64,000 bases of DNA from Saprospiraceae bacterium (GCA_028285085.1 JANQQI010000065.1:186001-250000), one strand, 5' to 3'; shown: positions 8,924-18,263, numbered from the stretch's first letter. Numbers and translations: made by a program. Notes: generated by a model not told the origin, from the sequence alone.

Positions 8924-8939
8924 TGTTCCACGTGGAACA
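8924..8939. promoter_or_regulatory. parS: parS site 1 (ParB-binding palindrome)
   Basis: Perfect 16-bp palindrome TGTTCCACGTGGAACA. It matches the chromosomal parS consensus (TGTTTCACGTGAAACA family) with the conserved CACGTG core. It lies in the gap between the M1 peptidase and thrC genes. Confidence 0.92.
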
Positions 8940-8960
8940 CTTTTACATGACATCTATGGG

Positions 8961-8976
8961 TGTTTCACGTGAAACA
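8961..8976. promoter_or_regulatory. parS: parS site 2 (ParB-binding palindrome)
   Basis: Perfect TGTTTCACGTGAAACA, the textbook parS sequence, 21 bp after site 1. Confidence 0.95.
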
Positions 8977-9009
8977 TCAGTTTAGAATGGAAAAGAATAC
9001 GATTAATTA

Positions 9010-9025
9010 TGTTCCACGTGGAACA
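9010..9025. promoter_or_regulatory. parS: parS site 3 (ParB-binding palindrome)
   Basis: Perfect TGTTCCACGTGGAACA, identical to site 1, 33 bp after site 2 and just downstream of the thrC stop codon. A promoter- or terminator-like structure was not evident in the rest of this gap. Confidence 0.92.
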
Positions 9026-9064
9026 TGAAAGGATGTGGTTTTTTAATTTAAGAGGAACTTATCA

Positions 9065-10363
9065 CTAGTAATTACTAATTAACCAGTCCTTGAACGTAGA
9101 GAAACTAGTATCAACGAGAGTTGCTTCTTTCTTTTTATCTGCTAATTCTGCTAAGCGCTGAGGAATATCAACCTTGATTTTAAGGATGTTTTCAACATCT
9201 TGAATGAACTTTGAAGGGTGTGCTGTTTCCAGAATAACGTGGAATGTATTGGGATTATGCTCTAAATAAGCTTTTGCTGCAAGAAATCCAACCGCTCCAT
9301 GAGGATCAATAATGTAGTTGAAACGGTCATAAACCTCTTTTAGTCCCTCTTTTGTTTGTGTATCATTATAACTAAAGCCACTAATTTCGTCTTTAATAAT
9401 GTTCCACGTGGAACCATATAGGTCTTGCATGCGGGCAAAATTCGAAGGATTTCCTACATCCATAGCATTAGAAATAGTCCGAACTGAAGGTTTAGGAAGG
9501 TAATCTCCTGTATTTAGATAGACAGGAACGACGTCATTGGCATTAGTTGCAGCTACAAAATGGTGGATAGGAAGCCCCATTTTTTGTGCGATTAGACCTG
9601 CAGTTAGGTTGCCAAAATTGCCACTAGGAACCGTAAAGACAACAGGAAGCTTTGTTTCAAGTTGCTTATAGGCTTCAAAGTAATAGAAGGATTGAGGAAT
9701 GAGTCGTGCAATATTGATTGAATTAGCTGAACTCAGGCGAATATTTTTTATAAGATCTTGATCCAAAAAAGCTTGTTTTACTAGCGCTTGGCAATCATCA
9801 AAGGTGCCTTGGACTTCTAATGCAGTAATATTTTTCCCAAGAGTAGTCAATTGCTTTTCTTGTAAGGGACTTACTTTTCCACTAGGGTAGAGGATGACAA
9901 CTTGAATCCCGGGAGTGTCATAAAACCCTGCAGCAACGGCTCCCCCCGTATCTCCCGAAGTAGCGACTAAAATGACGAGTTCTTGATCATTATCTCGATT
10001 GAAATAGCTCATCAATCGAGCCATAAAGCGGGCACCAAAATCCTTGAAAGCTAATGATGGACCATGAAACAACTCTAAAATTCCAAATTGATCGCTTAAT
10101 TTAACGACTGGCGCAGGAAAATTAATAGCCTCATGAACGATAGTTTTTAGCTCAAAACTGGGAATACTATCACCAATAAGGGCTTGAGCAACTTCAAAAG
10201 AGAGCTCTGGAAAACTATAGTTTGAAAGATTCGTAATGAAATTAGTGGATAAGCGCGGAATGAATTCCGGCATATAAAGGCCATTATCCGGCGGTAATCC
10301 ACGTAAAACAGCTTCTTTTAAATCGACAAATTGCTGCTGTTGTTTCGTACTATAGAGTTGCAT
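9065..10363 (-). CDS. thrC: threonine synthase
   Basis: 432 residues. Converts O-phosphohomoserine to threonine (PLP-dependent, cytoplasmic). The PLP-lysine motif GPSLAFKDFGARF places the Schiff-base lysine at about residue 107, and SGNFGNLTAG is the phosphate-binding loop. Starts MQLYSTKQQQQFVDLKEAVLRGLP, typical of the shorter bacterial class. Third gene of the minus-strand thrA-thrB-thrC unit, 18 bp after thrB. Its reading frame contains a fourth parS-like palindrome (9400-9415, encoding GSTWN). Confidence 0.96.
   Translation of the reverse strand: MQLYSTKQQQQFVDLKEAVLRGLPPDNGLYMPEFIPRLSTNFITNLSNYSFPELSFEVAQALIGDSIPSFELKTIVHEAINFPAPVVKLSDQFGILELFHGPSLAFKDFGARFMARLMSYFNRDNDQELVILVATSGDTGGAVAAGFYDTPGIQVVILYPSGKVSPLQEKQLTTLGKNITALEVQGTFDDCQALVKQAFLDQDLIKNIRLSSANSINIARLIPQSFYYFEAYKQLETKLPVVFTVPSGNFGNLTAGLIAQKMGLPIHHFVAATNANDVVPVYLNTGDYLPKPSVRTISNAMDVGNPSNFARMQDLYGSTWNIIKDEISGFSYNDTQTKEGLKEVYDRFNYIIDPHGAVGFLAAKAYLEHNPNTFHVILETAHPSKFIQDVENILKIKVDIPQRLAELADKKKEATLVDTSFSTFKDWLISNY
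9400..9415. promoter_or_regulatory. parS: parS site 4, inside thrC
   Basis: TGTTCCACGTGGAACC, 15 of 16 bases of the palindrome, lying within the thrC coding sequence 375 bp from site 3. It is compatible with coding (Ser-Thr-Trp-Asn), so it may be under dual constraint. One terminal base breaks the symmetry. Confidence 0.75.
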
Positions 10364-10381
10364 GCTTTGAATCTTTCTGGT

Positions 10382-11317
10382 TTAACACAAAATGGTGCCT
10401 TCCTGGTTAATCGGTGAAATGAACAATTGGCTTTCAATTTTAGCAGCCTGGAAGATATTTTGCATTGCTATTCCTACATTTTCAGCCACTAAACTATTTT
10501 GGCTCAACGCAAAAATCGATGGCCCGGCGCCAGAGATACTACAACCCAGAGCGCCTTGATTCAATGCAGCATCTTTAACTTCCGCAAAATGTGGAATCAA
10601 TTTAGAACGTTGAGGTTCGACAATTACATCTTCCAGAGCACGTTGCAATAAATCGAGATCACCATTATATAGAGCAACGACTAGTGCAGCTATATTTCCT
10701 GTTTGTTGAATGCACTGTTCTAGTGTTACTACATCAGATAAAACATCCCGAGCATCTTTAGTTAGGATTTGCACATGTGGATAAACCACACTTGCGTACA
10801 AACCTTTTGGTACCGGCAAGCGATGTACATCCAGACTTGGATTATGCCGAATGAGTTGGATGCCTCCAAGTAGAGAAGGCGCAACATTATCCGCATGATA
10901 AGACCCATCAGCACATTGCTCACCTATTACCGCAAAAGGTAATAATTCACGTTTGCTTAAAGGTCGGCGCAGCAGTTCATTGATAGCCATAACGGCTGCT
11001 GCAGCGCTAGCTGCACTTGATCCCAGGCCACTGCCAAAAGGCATCTTCTTGTGAATCTCTATTTCTATACCCCGCTCTGCTTCGCCTATATGTTCTAATA
11101 AGCTTTGTGCAGCAACACCAGCTGTATTCTTTTCGATAGCATAGGGCAGCTTTCCCTTCGCTCCAGTAATTTTACTAATCTGTAACCCAGAGATACTATT
11201 ATTAAAGCGAGCAATAATTTCGTCGCCTGGTTTATCAATGGCAAAACCCAAAATATCGAAACCACATGCTACATTAGCCACAGAAGCCGGTGCAAACACT
11301 TTAACGCCACTATTCAT
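10382..11317 (-). CDS. thrB: homoserine kinase
   Basis: 311 residues of the GHMP kinase family. Phosphorylates homoserine to O-phosphohomoserine, the substrate of ThrC. The ATP-binding loop PFGSGLGSSAAS is at about 93-104, the N-terminal VFAPASVANVACGFD matches homoserine kinases specifically, and the C-terminal SISGAGPSIFAL is GHMP motif 3. Positioned between thrA and thrC with short gaps (27 and 18 bp), so clearly one operon. A perfect DnaA box lies inside the gene (10776-10784), possibly by chance. Confidence 0.96.
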   Translation of the reverse strand: MNSGVKVFAPASVANVACGFDILGFAIDKPGDEIIARFNNSISGLQISKITGAKGKLPYAIEKNTAGVAAQSLLEHIGEAERGIEIEIHKKMPFGSGLGSSAASAAAAVMAINELLRRPLSKRELLPFAVIGEQCADGSYHADNVAPSLLGGIQLIRHNPSLDVHRLPVPKGLYASVVYPHVQILTKDARDVLSDVVTLEQCIQQTGNIAALVVALYNGDLDLLQRALEDVIVEPQRSKLIPHFAEVKDAALNQGALGCSISGAGPSIFALSQNSLVAENVGIAMQNIFQAAKIESQLFISPINQEGTILC

Positions 11318-11344
11318 TTTTTTAATTAATTGATTATCAGTTGA

Positions 11345-13801
11345 TTATGATAAAAAATTGCCAATTGAGATGATTTCAGCAAAAACACCAGCCGCTGTAA
11401 CCTCTGCCCCGGCTCCTGGCCCTCTGACGACTAGCGGCCGATCATTATATCGGGCAGTAGTGAAGATGATCATATTGTCACTACCACTAAGACTATAGAA
11501 TGGATGCTGTGAATCGACGGCTTCAAGGCTAATGCTTGCTTTTCCATTTTCCATCTTAGCAATCATCCGGAGAACTTTCCCTTCAGCGGCAGCCGTAGCT
11601 CTTCTTGTTTCGAATTGCTCATTGGCTGCTTCTAATGCGGTAAATAATTCATCAATAGACGAGGCCTCTTGGCAAGCCTTCGGAAGTATCGCTTCAATCT
11701 CGACATCATCTGCCTCAATAGGGTAACCAGCTTCTCGAGCAAGAATAATAATTTTGCGTCTTACATCTATACCATTCAGGTCAATCCTTGGATCGGGCTC
11801 CGTATAGCCTTGGTCACGTGCTTGTTTCACGATATCACTAAAAAGAACACCTTCTTGGAAAGAGTTAAATATGAATGATAGTGATCCGGATAAAACACCT
11901 TCTATTTTTAAAATATCATCTCCACTATTCATTAAGTCACGCAAAGTAGTGATCACTGGTAAACCGGCACCTACATTGGTTTCATACAAAAATTGAACAC
12001 CTCGCTTATCAGCAATGGACTTAAGTCTTTGATATTGGAGATAAGAAGATGAAGTCGCAATTTTGTTTGGAGTGGAGATCGAAATACTAGCATCCAGAAT
12101 ATTTTCGTAGTGATTGCTAATATCTTGATTCGCTGTATTATCGATAAAAATAGTATTTGATAAATTTAAATCCTTCATTTTTTCAACGAAGGCAACCATA
12201 TCCATTTTTAGTTGTGACTGCTCAAGGTGTTCTTTCCAATTTTCTAAGGAGACACCATTAGCCTCGAAGAGCATACGCTTACTATTTGCCAACCCTACGA
12301 TTTTAATCTCTAGTGATTGCTTTTCTTTCAATTGTTGCGTCTGCTTTTTGATCTGCTCGATTAACGTACCGCCAATCAGACCAACACCCACCATGAATAA
12401 ATGCAGCTCTTTAACTTTGGATAGGAAAAAGGCTTCGTGTAAAGAATTTAAAGCTTTACTTTCATCACTACGTGGGATAACTACCGAAACATTGAGCTCC
12501 GAAGATCCCTGAGCAATAGCCACACAATTAATTCCATTCTTACCGAGAGCTTGGAACAAGCGACTAGCAATTCCCGGTTGGTAACGCATGTTAGCACCAA
12601 TAATCGCCACGACAGAAAGTTGGTCTTCTACCTTAACGGCTTCTACCGATCCGCTTTGCATTTCATATTCAAATTCACTTTCTACTCTTCGGAGTGCTTT
12701 GGCTGCCATTTGTGGTTGGACCGCAAAACTAATTGAGTGTTCCGAAGATCCCTGAGTGATCAAAATAATGTTGATGCCACCTTGTGCTAGAGCGTTGAAC
12801 AAACGAGCAGCAATACCGGGAACGCCGAATAAACCACTCCCTTGCAAAGTCAATAGGGCAATATGGCCGATCGAAGAAATCCCTTTGACGGGATGACCGT
12901 TTGGATCGGCTTCACTCGAAATGAATGTTCCCGCAAAATCAGGTTGAAATGTATTTTTAATATAAAGAGGAATGCCTTTACTCAAAGCTGGCTGAAGGGT
13001 TGGCGGGTAAATCACCTTTGCACCAAAGTGCGACATCTCCATAGCCTCGCCGTAAGTCATTTTTGGAATGGAAAAAGCTCGACTTACTTTTCGAGGATCT
13101 GCTGTTAGTACACCATTGACATCTGTCCATATTTCGATGTGCTCAGCCATAAGTCCGGCGGCCAATAAGCTTGCCGTGTAATCAGAACCGCCTCGTCCCA
13201 GGGTTGTGGTCAAGCCACCTTTTGAAGAAGCAATGAAGCCCGTAACCACATGTACCCCCGGTGATTGCTGATAGTAATCTGATATATTTTTATAAGTTAC
13301 ATCAAAATTTACTTTCGCTTTTCCAAAACCTTTATTGGTCTTAATAATCTTACGGGCATCGAGATAACTGGCATTAATGCCGCGTTGACGCATGGCATGT
13401 GAAATGATGAAAGCCGAATTGCGTTCACCGAAGCTTAGCACATAATCCATCGTACGCAGGGAAGCTTCACGCACTAAAAAAATACCGTAGAGTAGATTTT
13501 TGAGTACATCATGATTTTCTTCCAGACTGCTCAATACCTCCGGGCGATTTTGTTCATCCAGAAGAGCAGCCACGGCTTCATTATGACGTTGGCTAAAGGC
13601 ATGGAATTTTTCGAGATAAGTATCATCGCCTTTTGCAGCCAGACTACTCATTTCGATTAAAGAATCGGTGACACCTCCAAAGGCTGAGAAAACAACCGTA
13701 AACCTGGTGCCATTAGCGTAATAGTTTTTCAGTATTTTTATAATACTTTCAATCCGTTCCGGTTTGGCTACCGATGAGCCACCGAATTTCAAAACTTTCA
13801 T
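11345..13801 (-). CDS. thrA: bifunctional aspartokinase / homoserine dehydrogenase
   Basis: 818 residues, full length for the fused enzyme. The aspartokinase half begins KVLKFGGSSVAKPERI and has the TLGRGGSDYTAS motif. Two ACT-like repeats follow (each with GS(S)EHSISFAV or GSSELNVSVV), where threonine feedback is expected. The dehydrogenase half starts at about residue 465 with the NAD(P)-binding loop VGVGLIGGTL, and includes EGVLSGSLSFIFN. It catalyses the first and third steps from aspartate to homoserine. First gene of thrABC. The 84-bp leader contains an 8-bp hairpin but no Thr/Ile-rich leader peptide. Confidence 0.97.
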   Translation of the reverse strand: MKVLKFGGSSVAKPERIESIIKILKNYYANGTRFTVVFSAFGGVTDSLIEMSSLAAKGDDTYLEKFHAFSQRHNEAVAALLDEQNRPEVLSSLEENHDVLKNLLYGIFLVREASLRTMDYVLSFGERNSAFIISHAMRQRGINASYLDARKIIKTNKGFGKAKVNFDVTYKNISDYYQQSPGVHVVTGFIASSKGGLTTTLGRGGSDYTASLLAAGLMAEHIEIWTDVNGVLTADPRKVSRAFSIPKMTYGEAMEMSHFGAKVIYPPTLQPALSKGIPLYIKNTFQPDFAGTFISSEADPNGHPVKGISSIGHIALLTLQGSGLFGVPGIAARLFNALAQGGINIILITQGSSEHSISFAVQPQMAAKALRRVESEFEYEMQSGSVEAVKVEDQLSVVAIIGANMRYQPGIASRLFQALGKNGINCVAIAQGSSELNVSVVIPRSDESKALNSLHEAFFLSKVKELHLFMVGVGLIGGTLIEQIKKQTQQLKEKQSLEIKIVGLANSKRMLFEANGVSLENWKEHLEQSQLKMDMVAFVEKMKDLNLSNTIFIDNTANQDISNHYENILDASISISTPNKIATSSSYLQYQRLKSIADKRGVQFLYETNVGAGLPVITTLRDLMNSGDDILKIEGVLSGSLSFIFNSFQEGVLFSDIVKQARDQGYTEPDPRIDLNGIDVRRKIIILAREAGYPIEADDVEIEAILPKACQEASSIDELFTALEAANEQFETRRATAAAEGKVLRMIAKMENGKASISLEAVDSQHPFYSLSGSDNMIIFTTARYNDRPLVVRGPGAGAEVTAAGVFAEIISIGNFLS

Positions 13802-13829
13802 ATTCGATTTTTGAGAAAAGTCAAAAGCA

Positions 13830-13861
13830 CAGTAATCCTAATCAAAGGCTATTGATTACTG
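13830..13861 (-). repeat. inverted repeat in the thrA leader
   Basis: CAGTAATC (13830-13837) and GATTACTG (13854-13861) form a perfect 8-bp stem. A nested AATCAA/TTGATT pairing is also possible. It lies 29 bp before thrA and 25 bp after the ybeY stop. There is no T-run, so it is not an ordinary terminator. It could be an operator or a processing site; function unknown. Confidence 0.35.
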
Positions 13862-13885
13862 GCATCTCCATCAGTTATACCAATA

Positions 13886-14341
13886 TCATTCCACTCCATC
13901 CGTAAACAGAAGGCCAAGATATTGATTTTCTTTTTTGGTCATTTGCTGTTTTTCTTCTGCTGTTTTATCACCGTACCCCATGAGATGTAAAACGCCATGG
14001 ATCATGACACGACTGAGTTCGTGTTGAAAACTCACATCATAAGCGTTGGCATTTTCCCGGATGCGGTCGATACTAATAAAAATATCACCTTCAATTGATG
14101 ATTCACTATAGGGAAACGTAATGACATCTGTGAGCGTATCGTGCTGTAGATAATCTACATTGATACGATGCAGATAAGCATCAGAACAGAAGATAAAATT
14201 GAGCTGAGCTAGGGTTTGATTTTCTTGTTGTATTGTGGACTTGATCCAATCCTCAATTTTATTGGCTTGGTCAAGTGAGAAAGTTAAGTCTTCGGAATGA
14301 AAGGTAATCGTCGGTGTTTCGGGAGGGAAATGGGCATCCAT
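13886..14341 (-). CDS. ybeY: endoribonuclease YbeY (16S rRNA maturation)
   Basis: 151 residues, normal length. The zinc site reads HGVLHLMGYGDKT at 115-127. The first two histidines of the usual HGxLHLxGYDH are present, but the third position is replaced in a GYGDKT context. From memory, other Bacteroidota YbeY proteins have a similar GYxDKT, so this looks lineage-typical rather than broken. The upstream TDVITFPY is also a YbeY signature. It starts 8 bp after the ATPase gene upstream and precedes thrA by 84 bp, suggesting one transcript. Confidence 0.93.
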   Translation of the reverse strand: MDAHFPPETPTITFHSEDLTFSLDQANKIEDWIKSTIQQENQTLAQLNFIFCSDAYLHRINVDYLQHDTLTDVITFPYSESSIEGDIFISIDRIRENANAYDVSFQHELSRVMIHGVLHLMGYGDKTAEEKQQMTKKENQYLGLLFTDGVE

Positions 14342-14349
14342 AAGGAAGA

Positions 14350-14751
14350 TCAGAGATTGAAACAGATTTCGACGGTACTACCGTTGTCGTGAAAAGAAAC
14401 ATCATCGGAGAGCTGGCGCATTAGAAATACCCCTCGCCCACCAAGTTTGAGTAAATTTTCTGGAGCCGTTGGATCGGGAATATTTTGGTAATCAAAGCCA
14501 CCGCCTTCATCCGAAATTTGAAATGCGAGGCGATCTTTGAGTTTGCGAAGTTTAACACAGACGGATTTCGACTGATCTTTATCATTGCCGTGAACGATAG
14601 CATTAGTGACTGCTTCGGTCAGGCTAATCAAAATATTGCCATACACATCGGGGCTGATATGATATTTATCAACCAATCTTTCTACGAAAGATTCGATGCG
14701 TGCTACGTTTTTTGGATCTGACGAAATAGTTAGCATGTGTTGTCTACTCAT
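14350..14751 (-). CDS. RsbW/SpoIIAB-like GHKL ATP-binding protein
   Basis: 133 residues: a stand-alone histidine-kinase-type ATPase domain with no dimerisation or phospho-acceptor part. The N-box is SLTEAVTNAIVHGN (about residues 46-59), the G1 box DEGGGFD, and the G2-like loop LGGRGVFLMRQL. This is the architecture of anti-sigma serine kinases. Such proteins bind a sigma factor or a STAS-domain antagonist, but neither partner is encoded nearby. It is followed 8 bp later by ybeY, so it is co-expressed with a translation-quality gene. Its role here is unknown. Confidence 0.85.
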   Translation of the reverse strand: MSRQHMLTISSDPKNVARIESFVERLVDKYHISPDVYGNILISLTEAVTNAIVHGNDKDQSKSVCVKLRKLKDRLAFQISDEGGGFDYQNIPDPTAPENLLKLGGRGVFLMRQLSDDVSFHDNGSTVEICFNL

Positions 14752-14894
14752 TTCACGTCGTTAAAAACACCAAAGCGTTATAAACGATATGGTTATTGAA
14801 TTTCCACTCTACTTTACGTAGGAAGGGTTCGTTTTGTTTTAAATTTAGCTGTTTTTTAACAGATGCTTAATTTAAGACAATTTCGCTTTTAACG

Positions 14895-17800
14895 CTACTT
14901 TCCTTTTAAAGATTTGAAATATTCTTCTACTAAAAATTTATAGTAAGGTTTTAGAGCAGGGGATACATTCTTATACATTTCAATATCCGCTTCACGTTTT
15001 TTGATATATTCTTCCAGTGAAGGTGGCATCTTACGATCCTTCTGACTAGTTCGTTCCGCTTTGCGCTTATTATCGTATTCGCGTTCGCGTTCGGCTTTTT
15101 CTGCCTCGAGCAGTCGCGTCATAATTTCTTGTTGGCGTTTAAGTGTTTCATTGGTTAACTGCTTATTCACCAAATCTGTTTCGACCTTATTCATTTGGTC
15201 AAGGATGTCTTGCAATTGCTTGGCGCCTTGTCCACGTTGTTGCTTTTCTTTGGACAATTCACGCAGCGCTTTACGAAGTGCGGCCTGGCGAGCGGCCATT
15301 TGAGCAAATTGTTTGCTACTACCGCCTTCGCCTTGTTGCATACCCTCTTTCATTTGCTGCAGCTGTTGGTTCAGGCCCTTTTGTCCTTCGGATATCTTGT
15401 CCATAGGCACTTTACCATTTTTGCCACCTTGTCCACCGGGTTTATTACACATCTGACTGCCAGCCATCATACTTGACATCTGCTGTTGCATTTGCTGCAT
15501 GACTTCGCTTAGCATTAATGCCAGGTCATTCAGATTTTTCATGGTGCGCTGCTGTTGCTCACCGGCTTCTGCTTTACGGCGTTCATCGTGCTCTTCCAAT
15601 TTTTTCAGCCCTTCGCGCATATTACTCTTGATTTCACTGACCTTTTCCGTAACAAATGATTCGATCTGGAAAACACGCTTACTTAAAGCTTGCAAACTAT
15701 CTTCCACGAGTTGGAAATCATCTTTGAGTTTGTATTGCTGCTGAACAAGGTCAACATAAGGTGGCGTACTTACTGGTACATCACCCAGCTGGTCCATGAC
15801 ATCTTCCTGGTCGAAAGATAAGCCAACAAGATTTTCAAGCAATTGCCGTAATGACTCCATATCCTCCTGCATTTGCTCCATCTGGCCAGATTGCATTTGC
15901 ATCTGCATGCTATTGGCCATATCCTTCATTTTTTGAGCGGCATTTTTTTGAGATTCAGAGGCTTTGTTGTTCTGCTGCTGTTGGAGTTGATCCTGGCTGT
16001 TTTCCATATCTTGCTGGATATCCTCCATTTCTTCCTGACCTTGTTCGCCCATTTCGCGTGGCCGCTCCAACTCTTCATTTTTCTTATCCAGTTCTTGGCG
16101 ATCTTCCATCAACTTTTCAAACTCTTCATTCAATTCTTCCTGCTTCTTTTGCAACTCCTCTTGTTTCTGTTCGTCGCTATTTTCTGCGTTCTCCTTAGTC
16201 TCTTCACTGAGTTCTTCTTGTTTCTCGGCCAACTCATTCAACTTCTCGACCTGATCTTGCATTTCTTTTTCAACCTCTAACTGCTTCAATAATTCGAGCA
16301 TGCGATCTAACTCAAGTTCCATCTCTTCGTCATTCATCTCCATTTCTTCCATCATTTCCAGAGCACCATCTTTCTCTAACTCCTGCATGAGTTCTTGAAT
16401 CTGCTCCATTAGATCCTTCATTTCATCATCCATCAATTCCTCAAACAGATCTTGTACTTGCTCTTGTTTTTCGAGCAGCTCTTCATTAGGCTGACTGAAT
16501 TCTTCTTGATTCTTGCGATTCTCTTCAAAATTTTCTTTAGCCTCTTGAATCTTTTCTTCCAGTTCTTTCTGACGCTCCATCAATTTTTCTAACTCCTTAC
16601 GCGTCTGCCAATCCATCTCTTTTTCCTGCAATAACTTCTCTCGAAGTTTCTTGAAATCATCTTGAATGCGCTTTGATTCTTTTAATGATTCTTCCAAGTT
16701 CTTTTTAATATCTTCATTGTTCTCATCCTCCATTTCTTCGTACTCTTCGACGGTTGGTTTTTTGTACACCATCAAATTTGTACGAGCGGATTTATTACCA
16801 TTCACCCCATCATTATCAAATACTTCGAAATAGTAAGTGATTTCATCTCCAGGCTGAAGTGTGATTTCACGCAGATCCCAGGTGTAATCGTATTGGATCT
16901 GCCGTGCGGTGGGCTTAGGTAATTTGATCGTCGTTAATTCGCCATCTGCGCCGCGTTCATTTTTGATACGATAATTGAAAGACAAACTCAATAAACCATA
17001 ATCATCCGAAGCATCTCCCACGAAAAAAAGTAGCGAGTTATCGGTGCTATCCACAAATTTTTCTACAGAAATGGAGGGATGTAAATCTGGAATAACCGTA
17101 ATGGAATAACTCATTGAGTCAGCCATTGGCAGATTTTCATTTGATACATAGAGTTTATATAACTCATCACGCAACACCTGCTTTTTGAAAGTGAATAACT
17201 CATCCGAAAAGCGCTCGGTCGTTGTCAACTCAGTATCAGAGGCAAATCGAATTGCAATATTATCTGTATTTTCGGAATTGAAAACCCAATCGATCTTCGT
17301 TCCGGCGGGAACAACTAGATCACCGATATTATTCAGCTCCTTATCCTTGCGGCCAGTATAAGCTGGGAAGTCCAATTTCGTTTCGAAGCCTAGGATATTA
17401 GGCTTTTTCAACACATCAAGCTGGTAATCTTCGGATTGCACGCCGCTGGCAAAAAGATAGAAATCCATTTCCTTTTGCACATTGCTAAATGTATAAGAGA
17501 AGCGATCTGGAGCGACCTTCTTCAAGCGATATTGATAATTGTCAATATCAATGAATACTTCTTCGGGTAGCGCTTCGCGCGCATCGATGGTCACATCAAG
17601 TTGGTAATCAGAGAATTGAACAACGGAAAGCTGTTCTTGATCCACCACAAAATGGAAAGGCGCCTCGCGCTCGTATTCTTTATTGTTATTGATCAAGCGA
17701 GAACTGCTGTCTTTGATCATACTCGGCGCTGCGAAAAGTAGCACTAATAATAGTAGCAGCGGTGGTAGCGCATAACGTAGGTATTTGCGATTCTGCTGCA

Positions 17801-18263
17801 AGTTGATGGCTGCTCGAAAAGGGACGGGCTTAATCTCTTCTGTTTTTTGATTGATCCCTGCTAGTAACAATGCGGTTTGCGAACCGGCACTATCGGCTTG
17901 TCTTTTCAGCTGGAGAATATTGAGCAACTTATCTTTTACATCACCAAAGTGATTACCGATGATCTCGGCCGCTTGCTCGTGAGAAATCAATTTACCCAAT
18001 CGGAAGTAATGCAACAAGGGGGTGGCTACCCAGTAAATCAAAGCCGAGCCACTCACTCCTATGAAAGAGTAAAACAATAACTTCCGCATCCCGGTACCGA
18101 AGTAAAAGTAATGCTCCAGCACACTGAACGTAATGAATAAAGCTAATACCAAAGCTACTGTGTAGAGTGAGCCTCGGATCAGTTGATTGATGTAGTATTT
18201 GCGGGTAAATCGATCCAGCTTTTCGAGTAGGAGCTGGTAATTATCTTTCACTGCCATGTTCAA
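14895..18263 (-). CDS. DUF4175-type membrane-anchored coiled-coil protein
   Basis: 1122 residues. N-terminal membrane segments at about 32-48, 61-83 and 161-180 are followed by a beta-rich extracytoplasmic part (about 190-510). A very long, Glu/Lys/Gln/Met-rich coiled coil (about 515-770) and further helical, glutamine-rich stretches run to a basic C-terminus. This matches the large DUF4175 proteins of Bacteroidota as I know them; no enzymatic motif is visible. The start could be MNMAVK (18263) or the ATG two codons later. The coiled coil gives many spurious open frames on the opposite strand. Function unknown; a structural or envelope role is a guess. Confidence 0.82.
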   Translation of the reverse strand: MNMAVKDNYQLLLEKLDRFTRKYYINQLIRGSLYTVALVLALFITFSVLEHYFYFGTGMRKLLFYSFIGVSGSALIYWVATPLLHYFRLGKLISHEQAAEIIGNHFGDVKDKLLNILQLKRQADSAGSQTALLLAGINQKTEEIKPVPFRAAINLQQNRKYLRYALPPLLLLLVLLFAAPSMIKDSSSRLINNNKEYEREAPFHFVVDQEQLSVVQFSDYQLDVTIDAREALPEEVFIDIDNYQYRLKKVAPDRFSYTFSNVQKEMDFYLFASGVQSEDYQLDVLKKPNILGFETKLDFPAYTGRKDKELNNIGDLVVPAGTKIDWVFNSENTDNIAIRFASDTELTTTERFSDELFTFKKQVLRDELYKLYVSNENLPMADSMSYSITVIPDLHPSISVEKFVDSTDNSLLFFVGDASDDYGLLSLSFNYRIKNERGADGELTTIKLPKPTARQIQYDYTWDLREITLQPGDEITYYFEVFDNDGVNGNKSARTNLMVYKKPTVEEYEEMEDENNEDIKKNLEESLKESKRIQDDFKKLREKLLQEKEMDWQTRKELEKLMERQKELEEKIQEAKENFEENRKNQEEFSQPNEELLEKQEQVQDLFEELMDDEMKDLMEQIQELMQELEKDGALEMMEEMEMNDEEMELELDRMLELLKQLEVEKEMQDQVEKLNELAEKQEELSEETKENAENSDEQKQEELQKKQEELNEEFEKLMEDRQELDKKNEELERPREMGEQGQEEMEDIQQDMENSQDQLQQQQNNKASESQKNAAQKMKDMANSMQMQMQSGQMEQMQEDMESLRQLLENLVGLSFDQEDVMDQLGDVPVSTPPYVDLVQQQYKLKDDFQLVEDSLQALSKRVFQIESFVTEKVSEIKSNMREGLKKLEEHDERRKAEAGEQQQRTMKNLNDLALMLSEVMQQMQQQMSSMMAGSQMCNKPGGQGGKNGKVPMDKISEGQKGLNQQLQQMKEGMQQGEGGSSKQFAQMAARQAALRKALRELSKEKQQRGQGAKQLQDILDQMNKVETDLVNKQLTNETLKRQQEIMTRLLEAEKAEREREYDNKRKAERTSQKDRKMPPSLEEYIKKREADIEMYKNVSPALKPYYKFLVEEYFKSLKGK

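Noticed and set aside
10776-10784. Perfect DnaA box in thrB
   Set aside because: An isolated match inside coding sequence; one or two perfect 9-mers per 64 kb are compatible with chance.
13802-13885. Possible threonine-attenuation leader before thrA
   Set aside because: The only small frame (MEMPVIN) has no Thr/Ile run, and no terminator hairpin with a T-run follows.
13886-14341. Broken active site in YbeY (third zinc-ligand histidine absent)
   Set aside because: The GYGDKT context appears, from memory, to be the lineage-typical form in Bacteroidota, so it is not treated as a defect.
15061-16280. Long plus-strand open frames opposite the DUF4175 gene
   Set aside because: They mirror the Glu/Lys/Gln coiled coil on the other strand and give Leu/Phe/Ser-rich, low-complexity peptides with no family features.
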